This document shows positions 32,562 through 43,880 of a DNA stretch of 64,000 nucleotides, one piece after another; within the stretch, counting starts at the first letter, position 1, and each line of letters starts with the position of its first letter. The position numbers were made by a program, and so were the translations under genes. The stretch is from NCBI GenBank assembly GCA_021234155.1, contig JAJEKV010000143.1, positions 949,358 through 1,013,357 on the forward strand, given 5' to 3'. The notes beneath the pieces are model-generated. The model made no database searches and was not told the DNA's origin. It saw only the letters and a program-made list of their open reading frames with translations. This DNA is from Isoetes taiwanensis (taxonomy: Eukaryota; Streptophyta; Lycopodiopsida; Isoetales; Isoetaceae).

Positions 32562-34229
32562 GCTCCGCCTTATCAAAAGTCGTTTATATCTCTTTCAAAC
32601 TTTATATGGATAGGACATGCATGTCATCATGTGATTGTACAAAGCATCTGAAACAATCAGTTAAACGTTCAACAGGTTTGTTTCTTTTTATCACGAAGAT
32701 AAGCAACCCAGATATGATCTGTACCTATTTCCTTGATTGAATAAAGCAGAACGAAAGTCTTCTTCTTGGAAAGCCAAAACGATCAGAATTATTCCAGCAT
32801 CATGCTGTGGATCACATGCTGCATCATATATATCTTGATGTTTAAAAAATTATGCTTGAATCGTTCAAAAACTGACATTTTTTGTCTTTGTGTAGATGCG
32901 CATCAGCAAATCCAATAGGAGTAAATTACGGCCAGTTACCAGATGGTTTTCCATTACCAGAGTAAGTAGGTACTAACCATCTCTTTAACGCTTGACTGAC
33001 TAATGTCAATGCTGATTTCGAAAATGTTGATTCATCCTAAACGGATAAATTGTTAGTAGCCAGTTTTTTCGTTGAGGGGAGAACGAAAGTGTGCTACCAA
33101 TATCCTTTTCAAATCATATATCTTCACATAATTTGTGCAAATGCTTTGAATCTATGGAATTATTGGTTTGACATGGATGACAACTTATTTGTAAGATGAG
33201 AGTCCTTGCAAACCACCAGGTAATAATGAATGTCTCCCATAAAGGATAGTTATATAAGAGCCTTTTGCAACCACCTTAAAGTGAATTAGCATGAACAATT
33301 AAGTTTGGCATTCCTCCTCACTGTTCCTATTTGTTGTGACACCTTTTTGCTAGACATTCGAAATGCTATTTACTAATACAACTTGAACAGTCTTATACAA
33401 CTTAAACAGTCGAAGCGATATTTGAAGTAGGGTTCTATTAGAAATTTGCATTGTATTTGGTGTACAGAACTGATTATACTTCAAATGATTGATTGCTGTC
33501 ATGCTCTGCAAATCACACTAGGTCGGCATGATGTCGGCTAATACTATCTAGCGTGGAGATATATATACATATAAACTGTCATGAGCAACCGAAACATATA
33601 ATAAAAGTCTGTATATAGATGGGAGAACAAGATTGGCAAGTAGCCAAATCCTTCGCTAGACAATGTTAGAGAGGTTTTTTTGTCAATGCCTTCTCTTCAT
33701 TTAGGGGATTTTCTTATGTCTTAATGACAGAGCAAATTGCAACTCAAAAATTTGCTCGCGTGCCCTAGCTCTTAGGCAGACATGCATCTCAAGACATGAA
33801 CTACACATGACATTATCAAGGCAAATGGAATGAAATGAGAAACCCAATGAGGAATATGGCGAAGGTTGTGTGCGAAATTTAGCACCATAAACATTGCAGG
33901 GTTGGCTAACAATAGCTAACAAGACAATTGCAGGGTTGGCTAACAAGGCAATCAACGAAACAAATGCAACACATAAGGTTGTTATTAAGGTTGTTATTAT
34001 AAGCTAATTTTAAATCTACCCCTAACAACCAAACATCTATATCATCATGACCACAATCACAACTATCTACACATATCCCATATAATGTATATCCAAATTC
34101 TTTTACAAGATTTATAATACATCACGACAATGCTAGAATCACATGAACATGACCCAAATTTCTCACATCTAAACCACTTTGAAATAAAACTTTGCAATCA
34201 TATTTGCAAGCAATCATTTGAGCTCCCAG
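32562..34229. other. AT-rich stretch upstream of the Helitron Rep remnant
   Basis: No gene apart from one short exon-like piece (32896-32961). A short repeat (GCAGGGTTGGCTAACAA) is present twice at 33896-33945. It probably includes the body of the first Helitron, whose 5' end I cannot find. Confidence 0.4.
32896..32961 (+). pseudogene. possible exon of a GH17 beta-1,3-glucanase, captured
   Basis: Between a TGTGTAG acceptor and a GTAAGT donor the plus strand encodes CASANPIGVNYGQLPDGFPL plus two residues. GVNYG is the hallmark N-terminal motif of plant glucan endo-1,3-beta-glucosidases (GH17), normally right after the signal peptide. No other part of such a gene is seen nearby. An isolated exon upstream of a Helitron 3' end is what Helitron gene capture leaves. 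The match is short, so this is a cautious call. Confidence 0.5.
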
Positions 34230-35372
34230 TCATACGTTATTGAGTTCCAAAAGAGAGGATTGTTGCATATACATTTGTTGACTATGTTGGATTAGGCCGA
34301 CAAGCTCTTCACAACTGAAGAAATTGATCAATTTATTTGCGCTGAAATACCAGACAAGGATGCATATCCTGAATTGTATGAGGTGGTCACCTGTAATATG
34401 ATGCATAAACCATGTGGTACTGGATATCAAAAGTCTGTGCATACAGTATCATAAGTGTAGAAAGCATTACCCACGTGCATTTTCAGATGAGATGGCAGTT
34501 GTTGATGGATATCTGTTATATCGAAGAAGGGATGATGACCAGAAAGTGGAAAAATGTGATATACATATAGATAACAGATAGTTCATGACTAACATTGTAC
34601 TTCAAGTGCCATATCAATGTTGAGGTATGCTGCTATAGGGTCATTAAATATTTGTACAAGTATGTCTATAAATGGCTAGATATGACCAATGTGAACTTAG
34701 ACGCAGCGAGTGATGGTGCCTCGAGGTTGAACAATTCTTAAATCCACACTTCTCAGGTTCCAAGGCATCATGCAGAATTCATATGAAATACACCGACAGT
34801 TTCATCATGTCATTAGACTGGCTGTGCATCTCCAAATGCAACAAGATGTAACTATCGAGAAGGTATGAACATGGACATTATAAGAGATAAGAATAAGGGG
34901 ACAATATTGACAGCCTTTTCCAAGATGAATGCATCTGGAAATAGAGAGGCTACTCAATTGCTCTATTATGATTTTCCTAAAAAGTTTACCAATGATAAAC
35001 CCAATAGAAAATGGCAGGTTAGATCCAACAACCAGAAGTTTCTCACTATTGGGCCCATGTACTTTGTTAATTCTTCAGAAGTAGAGCGATACTATCTACG
35101 ACACCGATTGACCTGTGTGACAGGTGTATTAGTTTTGAAGATTTACTCTCTTTCAAGGGGGAGTTATGTGCAACATACAAAAAAGCTTGCATTCGCCGTG
35201 GGTTGCTTCGAGATGGCACAGGATGGCTCGAGTCTCTTCAGGAAGCAGCACCATGGGGCATGCCACCACAATTGCGACACATGTTCGCGGCACACAAATA
35301 ATGTCCATTCTTGCCAGTATTAACATGTGTTGTTGTTGGAAGTTGCACATGTGTATGGTAAAGGCCAAGTAA
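34230..35372 (+). pseudogene. Helitron Rep (HUH) domain remnant
   Basis: The plus strand opens with YVIEFQKRGLLHIHLL: the HUH motif (H-x-H at 34266-34274) of the Helitron Rep endonuclease. Next come TTEEIDQFICAEIPD, PELYEVVTCNMMHKPCG and, in other frames, YLLYRRRDDDQ, YEIHRQFHHVIRLAVHLQMQ, LLYYDFPKKF, RYYLRHRLTC and EAAPWGMPPQLRHMFAAH. This is the usual order in plant Helitron proteins (Helitron_like_N). The catalytic tyrosines and the PIF1-like helicase are missing, and many stops and frame changes are present. It ends about 50 bp before a Helitron 3' terminus, so it is an internally deleted autonomous copy. Confidence 0.88.
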
Positions 35373-35392
35373 AAACACGTGGCAAAATATTA

Positions 35393-35422
35393 GCCCGGCA
35401 ACGCCGGGCACACGTTTACTAG
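35393..35422 (+). mobile_element. Helitron 3' terminus 1 (hairpin plus CTAG)
   Basis: GCCCGGC-AAC-GCCGGGC forms a perfect 7 bp stem with 3 nt loop (35393-35409), then ACACGTTTA and CTAG at 35419-35422. A GC hairpin about 10 bp before CTRR is the diagnostic plant Helitron 3' end. Confidence 0.9.
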
Positions 35423-36689
35423 TCTACTTACTTAAAAAGTTTTTGCCCATTCTCTTTCACGCCGGTGTGCCCTTTCCGGGTGTGACTTTTGGAACACAAA
35501 AAATATGTTTTCCGGCAATGTAACAATGTAACGCCGCTTTTTGGGTTTTGAGGCAAAATTTTCCTTTTGCCCGTTTGTGTAGTGCAAACGTTTTTTTTTC
35601 CCAGTGCGGATTATCCGGCTCCTTCATTCCATAGCCAACTCGGAGCTCCGACCCACATTTACCAGATTCGTAGCGGAAGAAGGCCCGATAGCTTATTTAT
35701 TTGTGCATATAGTTCAAATGCAAGCGCTGCCATACCTAGCAGCTTCAGCAGAAGTTTTTGCTTGAAGGTCTTCTTGTAAGACAATGCAAAATGTTGTTTA
35801 GGGATTTGGACAAAATCTTGCAACAGATGCCTAGAAGGTTCGTTGGTTCAAGTTTTCAAACTTGAAGCACCAGACGTCAACAGCTTCATCCGACAACACT
35901 CGGTTTTCCCACATCCTTGCAAATGGGACACGGTTTTTCCAGGTAATGTTTCTTTCGAAATGGATTTGGCCCTCTCTGCAAGATGTCGGATGCGTTTTTT
36001 TGTTTGATGTATAAAAGAAGGCTTTTAAGCTGATTTCTCTGTTGGTTGTTTTGCAGGTGTTACAGCCCAGATAGGAACAGACAGGTGCTTCGATGGGTTG
36101 AAGCTCAAGGCAAAACGTTTTCTGCAACCATGCCGCAGAAAAATAATGTGGCAGCTTCAGGCGCACATCCTTCAAATTCATGCAATTTGGTCTTGGGGTT
36201 TCCAGCATTTATCTCTAATTGGCTATATGGTTCTTTGTCTTTCCTTCTAGAAGCAGGTAAATGTTCCTCTTTTCGGTTTTGTTTTGCAAGAAATGCATTT
36301 ATTTTGAGCTGACTTTGTTGCAGCTGAGTGGCAAAGTCTTTTGATGTCCAGACGAAGGGTTTTCGGAGCCAGTGAATCAACTGCTTCAAGCAGTGCTTTC
36401 TTTAGGTATCTTTGCATTTCGCTTCTGCTTCAATGTTCCAGGATTCTATTAGTTTTCATTGTGCATGCGGTGATTTTGTTCTGATATTTTATATTTTTCC
36501 CAGGTTTTAAAGTGCCGGTCAACATTTGATAAATTTTCCCAACATTTTGTTTACGGGTATATTTTATTTTTTTATTATATATTTCATACTCCGTTGTTAC
36601 ATTTATGAGCTTTGGATGATTGTTCGAATACTCATTTTGCCCAGAATATGGCCAGAGTGCTTCCTCTAAGCCCTCTAAGCTTATTCAGC

Positions 36690-37345
36690 TGTCCTATCTC
36701 TGGTTACCTGTAAAACGGTTGATTCCAAGAGTAAGCTCTTCAATGCTGTGCATATCTGGTGTTTGAGGAGGTATAGTGCCAGAGAGGGAGTTGTTACTCA
36801 GGTCCAGGGTTTTTAGCAGAGCAAGTTTAGTAATATCAAGTGGAAAGTTTCCTGATAGAGAACCGATTGAAGTAGTGCCCGTGAAGGTTTTCTAAGTAGT
36901 TAAGGTAAGATGGAGAATCGATTGAAGAGGAGATATTGTCTGAGAAGGCATTACTGCCCAAATTGAGCTTTCTGATTTGGGTAAAAGAGGCTATCTCTGT
37001 CGAAATAAGATCTGAAAAGAAATTTTTAGCAAGAACAAGTTCTCTGATACCCACAAGGCTTCCAACACCAGAAGAAATATTACCCACAAAGGCGTTTGAG
37101 CTGACATCAACATATGCCAGGCTAGGGAGCTTCCAAATATCTTCTGGAATTGGAACCAGAAAGAATGTTGTAGGCAAGGTTAAAATATTCCAAATGTCTC
37201 AACGTCCAAGCTCTGCAGGTATTTTTCCTATCAACATATTGCCACTCAGCTCCAGATGCTGCATATACATCAGGTTTCTAAGCTGTTGAGAAATATTGGC
37301 GCTTAGAACAAGGTTTGGAAAAGCTGGTCGTATTAGTTTTCTGGA
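36690..37345 (-). pseudogene. LRR receptor-like protein fragment captured by Helitron 2
   Basis: Minus-strand frames give successive plant-type leucine-rich repeats: MYMQHLELSGNMLIGKIPAE, LPSLAYVDVSSNAFVGNISS, IRELVLAKNFFSDLISTEIA, IRKLNLGSNAFSDNISSSI and, further down, LLKTLDLSNNSLSGTIPP. About five or six 24-residue repeats of the LRR-receptor ectodomain type are present, broken by at least two frameshifts. No signal peptide, membrane segment or kinase is visible. It lies opposite to the Helitron's own orientation. The gene it came from is not identified. Confidence 0.8.
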
Positions 37346-39511
37346 TACCCATTCAGAGTATCCTCGTGGCTTTTTTCCACATCTTTTGGTTATAAGCTAG
37401 GGTATAAGCTTATAACAACGTCGTGGATCTGCATTTTCACTATCCGCTTGATTCTCTTTTTCTTCATCATTGGAATGCTGATTTTCTTCTCCATTAGCAC
37501 TAATTATCACTTCCTCTGACACATTAACAGTAGTAGTATTCCAGGGTTTGCAGAAGAAAATTCACAAGATGATGTCAAATAGCCTTATCCAACAACACAC
37601 TCTTGCTGAAATCCATCTGCTATTCATGCCCCATCTATTAGACTTTCCATGCATGTTTCAAAAGTACAAATGCATGCATCTAAGGGGTTACGTACCTTTA
37701 CTTCCAGTGTCTCGCATACGGATTTAACTTAGATCTCATAATATGTACTATTGAACAGACTTGCCTGGTTTCTCAAGTTTGTATAGAGTTGAGACAGGCC
37801 ATAACTAAAGCTGGATATCTCAGCTATCCAAAACAGTGTTGTATTGATGGATGCTTTTCATACAGAAAAGTACATGATATTAAGTGTTGTGCATAGATAG
37901 ATGTTTGGAACTTGAAAGGACCATTTGCTAATGTTAAGCTGACGATTACAGGATACTATGCAGGATATAGGCCAGCCATTTAGCAAGGTTTTATTTTGTA
38001 AGTGTATTTTCAATGATTGAGGTTGATTTTGACTGGTTGGGCAAAGAAGGGAATTCTTGAAAATAATTTGTAAGGTTTTTGAGGTTTGTTTATCTAGCTC
38101 AAGATGGGCAGTGTATGCTGCACAATATTGGTGCAGTTGAGTTCATTTTGATGGGTAGGACAATTACCTTGGTATTTATACACTCCGTTCTATTTTAGGG
38201 ATAGGTTAATAATCTATATGCTTTCCATTTTTGTTGCTGCATGGCCACTTAAATGAGTAACAATTGTTTCTTATTATATTATGGGGCAATATGCAGGCTG
38301 ATTCTAATAATCACTTGAATAAAAGACAGATTTGAGCGCCCTATGTATATAAGGTAAACGTTTTCCTTATCTGCATTACTATGTACCTGTGACACTTGGA
38401 TGGTTGGCAAAGAAAATAATACCAGAGAAATTTTGGTCATAGCATGGAGAGTTGCAAAAAGTTTGGCCTGAATTGCAAGTCACAGAAGGTCCAAACTTGG
38501 AAATAACAAAGAATAAGGGAAGTTTGACATGTAAATCTCACAACAATTGCATTCGTAGTTAGTAACCATGCTGCCACAAATTTAAATCCTTTGTGACATT
38601 TCTCAAAACATTTTAAAATGTTAGTAATTGAAGAAGGCAATATCAAAGTACCAACGATGCACTGATTTGAAAAGTATGGGTGGGTCAATGATTGTGAAAT
38701 GTTGACTCCGAATAGTTAGGCAAGCAAAGACAAGACAACATTTGGCATATGTTATGCATTAGGTCAACTCTTTAATCTCCAATTTTGTATCTGGTCGTGA
38801 TGTAGGGAAGCATGTAGGACTTGCAAATTTACATATTGAGAATATCACATTGTCAACATAAAGAAACGTAATTACAAGTACTAAGTGTTAAAATCCAAAA
38901 AGCTTTTGAAGGTTGGCTTGACAAAAATGTCAATCTGAAATTGTTTAAGCCTTTGTAATGACTTAGGCTTTTAATAACTTGGCTTAATTGTCTCTTGCTA
39001 CTCAACAATAAGATCGTTGTTAATAATGTAAGAGCTTCCTCTATTGGTAATACACAAAAGTCAATGGCACCATTGCTCACCAAGTCCTCAAAAAAATTGT
39101 ATAGCCTATTGATAAATTATATGGCAAATTCTTATTTGCTAAAAAAAAATTCTATAGCCAATTGAAGAAGTGACATTTTCGTACATTTTAAACTTCTTTG
39201 GAGGATGCTTTGCAAACTACTTTGGAGGACGTTGTTAGAGGTATGTTGCATGATTGAATAGGCCGTTCCTCGCAATTTAGTTGAACGACCCAAAAAAATA
39301 AAAAAAATAAATAAAAGAGAAATCATAGATTTTTTAGAAGGAGCAACAAGACAACTAAGGTATAAGTGAAGCAACACAACTAAGGTATAACTCCAAAACA
39401 TTACTTATGTTCCAAAAGGGGACACATCTAAAGGACAAATGCACCAACAAACTACTTATAGCCCAAGAGGGCACATCTAAAGGACACGCATGTGAAAGAT
39501 CCAAAGTTAGC

Positions 39512-39632
39512 AAAGCTTATGTTACATGTTACAAGCATTAGGCGCTATAAGAGCTTGAAATCTAGATATTCAAGTCATAACATGTTACAAGCATTGGGCG
39601 CTATAACAGCTTGAAATCTAGCAATTCAAATT
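39512..39632. repeat. about 60 bp tandem repeat, two copies
   Basis: ATGTTACAAGCATT(A/G)GGCGCTATAA(G/C)AGCTTGAAATCTAG occurs twice in a row within Helitron segment 2, with a few substitutions. Confidence 0.8.
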
Positions 39633-40948
39633 GTAAATGTTAAATGTAATTAATGTGTTGCATTTGGCTTACTTTGGATAATATGAACTTAATCGAGATA
39701 TACTCTAATCTACAAGGTTCAAGTTTATGGAGACTTGGTATTTCAAGGGTTTATTTCATGTATTTGATATTTCTGCTTATCAGATATAGATGATTAAAGT
39801 TAACAGCTTGGAATAAAGATGGTAAAACATGTTATTTTCTTCATGGTCCTGGAATTAATAATTAGAGGTTAAAGATATTTGAATATTTGGAGTAAAAATG
39901 GTTTTGCATGTATACCATTTGCCAGTACATGTCGTTGCTAAGTTTTCACCCTTCAGGTTTGGCCGAGTTTAGATTAACCATTATTGTAGGATCTGCCCAT
40001 CTTTGAAGTAGACATCCTATATATGTGATTATTCCCTTTGTCTTGAACATAGAAAATAGCCTATGCATTGACACGTATCCCTATATAAATCAAAAGTCTA
40101 ATATTGGCACACACCCCTATGTTTGCGGCATATTTAAGATACTGTTTGTTAACATTGTCACTATCATATGCATGGGGTAGAAAGCGTAGAAATTGAGGAG
40201 CTCATTGCAAATCTCAAAAAGATATTTTGCATTGATGAGGTTGTCAAGTTGGAGCACTTCGTCCAACTAATTGATGAGTTCCTGTTTGCTCAAGTCTACC
40301 CAATGTAACGTTGTTTCACGGATGTGCTTTGAGAGAGAGAGGTAGGTGTAGGATAGAGTACATTTATCTACCTATTGGATAATATAGTACTTTGACTGAA
40401 CTCCAATTGTTGTTTTCTTTATCAGATGAGAAAGAACACTGTGCACTAATGAATTGGCGTTTTATTAGCAAAAGAACTCACCTGTGTTGATATATATAAT
40501 GGGGCGCAGTTTAGGGTCTATAAATTGTTTCTTCCTGAGGCGGTATCTGATTATGTTATAGAGCCTATCTTTCGGATGAGTTGTCTCACGTACTTGATAG
40601 TCATCATGGGCATTCGAATCAATGACTCGCCCATGCATTTCACTTTTACCCCGGCTAAGATGTTATCTGTCAGAGAACTGAAGATATCATGAGAGCGTCC
40701 AACAAAGTACAACATTAGACCCTTGGTGATGTGCGCCATGTGGAGATGCACATTTAGAGTTTCATCATGCAGGACAAGTTTTGAACCTGTCTTTCTAAGT
40801 TTTCATCTTTAGAGGTGGATTTAACTGTCCTCCACATTTTCGTTATAAAGCATTATTTTCTCTATCGAAATCCATAAACGCAAAGTTAATACATTGATGA
40901 TACTGTCATTAGACACTTTCAATAATAAAAACACATATCAAGACATTA

Positions 40949-40978
40949 GCCCTGCAACGCCGGGCAGACGTTTACTAG
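40949..40978 (+). mobile_element. Helitron 3' terminus 2 (hairpin plus CTAG)
   Basis: GCCCTGC-AAC-GCCGGGC (40949-40965; one T-G wobble in the stem), then AGACGTTTA and CTAG at 40975-40978. Differs from terminus 1 by two bases over the last 30. Confidence 0.9.
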
Positions 40979-41099
40979 TCTACTTACTTAAAAAGTTTTT
41001 GGGGGTTTTTGCTGATGCCGGTGTGCCCTTTCCGGCTGCCAAAACTCACGCTTTTTCCGGCAAAAACGCGTTTTCCGGCTATCTTTGCCTCACAAATTT

Positions 41100-43880
41100 T
41101 TTTTGAGCAGGTAATTCTCGGGGGCGTTTGATCTCGCTTTGATGATGGCCGGCTGGTTTCAATTCGAACTGCCTCTTGCTTAGGGTTTGTGCTAGAATCG
41201 AAGAGGGGCTTTGTGGTAGAACTCACATTTTGGAGCTTGGAGCCGGAGCTTGGAGTTCATTTCAGGTTTTTAATCTCATTTTCTTTCCTTTTTCTCTCCT
41301 CTGCCTCACGTTTGATTGCATTCGATGTGCAGATTAAGACTCGATCTGCCGTTGTTTCTGTAGGCCGGCATTCGATTTGTTGTTGCTTCACGAAATTGTT
41401 ATTGCTTCGATTTGCTCTCTGCATTCGGCTTGCTGTTGCTTCAGTATCTCCCCTCTCCCTTGGAAAGCCTACACGGGCAAGCCAAAGTACTCAGCCAGCC
41501 AAAACAGGTAGAAAGCGGGCACCCTAAATCGTGTGCGTTTCAGGCAATGCTTGAAGACTTCAGTAGCTTAACTCTTGCCTTTTTCAGGATAGCGCGGTTT
41601 GGTAGATTTTTGTATCTTGATTTTCAAGGGAGGGATCATTCACAAACAGAGACGTGGCTTAGCCCTTTTCCCGGCAGTAGAAAGGGCTTTTTCTAACGTT
41701 TACGTTAGCTGCTCTATTGAGGAAACGCATCGGGCATCAGATCATTTCGTGGATCGTTTCATGGAGGTGATGTCAGGTACTGGAGATGATTTTCCAGTAT
41801 TTCTTTTTATTCCTTCTTCGCCCTCCATCACTTCGACCACCTGCCATCCATTCAAAACGGTAGAAGAAGGCATTTGCTTCATCCGGCAAAGGGGTTTGAG
41901 AATTTGTTTGCCATTGCATTTTAGGGATTTGAAAGGAGCTCTGTTTCATTCCGTGCAATCAGGTTTTCTTCGTTCTTTTATGTTTTGTGCAATTAGTTTT
42001 TTTTCATCCTTTTATTTTCTTAACGGTTCTTGCATGCTAACAGGTTTGGAGCCATATTTTGTAGGCTCTAGAGAATTTGTGGCAACAAACAAACAACATG
42101 TGATATGTTCATATTTGAAGAATCTATTCTGCCAAGCTATTTGAATGACATATCTACTTCCAAAGGCAATTACGTTTTCTGCCTCTATCCGTATTTTTCT
42201 TTCATTTTTTTGACACGTTTTTATTCGCCTATCTTTATTCTAATATTTGCATAGTTTGTCATTCCTACAGTCATCAACAAATAGTCTGGGACAAGGACTT
42301 CAAGGAGAACATTGGCCTTTCTCATGTTCAGTCTGTACATTCTGCTCTGGCTACTAGCATATCTATGAACAACGTATACACAAATTGCTGCAGTATTGTT
42401 GTCTAAGGGATTTCAAGGCATTCGCAAAATATGCGCCTCTAACTAATGCAAAGGTTATTTTTTTGTACTAAGGATTGAAGTGGCAAAACCAGGTATGTAG
42501 CATTTTATTTATTTCCAGAATAGGCTTTTAATGCGCTGGAATCTACATTTATCATGTTTGCTAGAATAAGTTGTTGGCTGAATTACCATTTTATAGTGAA
42601 ACCATATTTACAATATAATTACACTGGCAATAATCAGAACAAACTTGAAGGCACCTATATGTTCAGATTTGGGTTATCCGCACTTCTACCAAAGGAGCAC
42701 ATTATGCAGGTTTGTTCAGCTATGCTTTGAAATGTTTGGGTCATTGCAAGCGAAACATTTGATTCATTTTCAAGCTCCACAAGCAACTTCATCTATATTT
42801 AGTAGTGGATTTGCAGGTAAGGCGAAATTCAGAAAGATTGTAAAGTTGTAGCATTACTTAGTGCTTCAAGTTTCTTAAATTCTGATTATGCAGAGACAAC
42901 ATTCCTTCTGAAAATGAACTTCAAATTGTTTGATATCGAAAAACTTTGCGAGAAGTGGATCAGACATTGAAGATATATAATTTGCATGTCGTCCTCTTTT
43001 TTGGTTCTACACGAGTTGTCCTACATGATTTGATTTGGAGATCAAGATTCGTTTTGATTTGTTTTGTTATTGCTTTTCTAGGCTGGTAGATTAAGACTTC
43101 TCAAGCTGCTTGCATTCTATTTGCTGTTGCTTTAGTATCTTCTCTTAAGTTTACTAAATTCGAGGCAGCTTGGAGCTGGAGCAATCACTTTAGATTGAGG
43201 TAATACTTTTCTCTTGATATTTCAAGTGCATTCCCTCTTGTGCTTTGTGGCGGCTAGAACTAGAGGTGAAATAGCTAGATGAAAGGAGTGATTGCATTCA
43301 TGGCTTTGGCGGTGTAGGAAACTTGACATTTTCAACTTCAAAATGCATATAGAGGTCTTGACAAATTTTATGTAAGAAGATGGTGGCTATAGAAATAAAG
43401 ATGGGCTTAAGTACTCTGGTTGAGCAACTCTTAGTTTGTTTCCAACCTTGATCGCGTCTCTGTTTATCTCCTGTGTATTCTCATTGCCCATTGTAAGCAG
43501 CCTCATTCTCCATCTACGGAATATTGCAATCATAAATACTCTTGCTTTGTTGTTTCCAAGCAATTTTGTTCTTATGTTTTCAAATGCCTCTTTATACCCT
43601 AAATAAGAGAGCAGTACAAAGCCATGGCAAGCAAAATACCAACTTGATTGCTTGGTTGAAGAAAATGGGCTCCCTTCCTATCCTTCTTTGCAGGAAAAGA
43701 GGTATTTTGCCATCATTTATTTTGTTCTAAAGGTCTGTACGTCTTTATGCATGTGTTGATGTTTGGTGTCCTTGCCTTTTTTGCACACATACTCAATAAA
43801 AACAACTGTCTGTGTACTAACTACATGGTTTATGGTAGTTGTTGTGTACTAACTACATGGCCTATGGTAGCTGTACTTAA
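41100..43880. other. exon-like but unidentified stretch in Helitron segment 3
   Basis: Several open stretches bounded by GT and AG-like sites (for example 41599-42144 on the plus strand), rich in Phe and Ser. None shows a recognised domain. A 34 bp tandem repeat (TGTGTACTAACTACATGG and following) occurs twice at 43813-43875. Could be a captured 5' region of a host gene, or the leader of the ROCO gene. Confidence 0.35.

Larger units (their letters stand above)
35423..40978 (+). mobile_element. Helitron segment 2, 5.6 kb, non-autonomous
   Basis: Begins TCTACTTACTTAAAAAG directly after the CTAG of the preceding Helitron and ends with a hairpin-CTAG terminus at 40978. The same 5' sequence begins the next segment, with CCGGTGTGCCCTTTCCGG shared about 40 bp in. 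No helicase or Rep is encoded. Inside are an antisense LRR fragment (36690-37345), a 60 bp tandem repeat near 39512-39632, an unidentified minus-strand frame at 40551-40751, and exon-like pieces near 36055-36257. The rest is AT-rich with no gene. The absence of an A before the first T argues against simple insertion at an AT site. Confidence 0.8.

Noticed and set aside
34230-34442. Minus-strand frame over the Helitron Rep region
   Set aside because: Shadow of the Rep coding strand, where the HUH motif and following conserved words are read.
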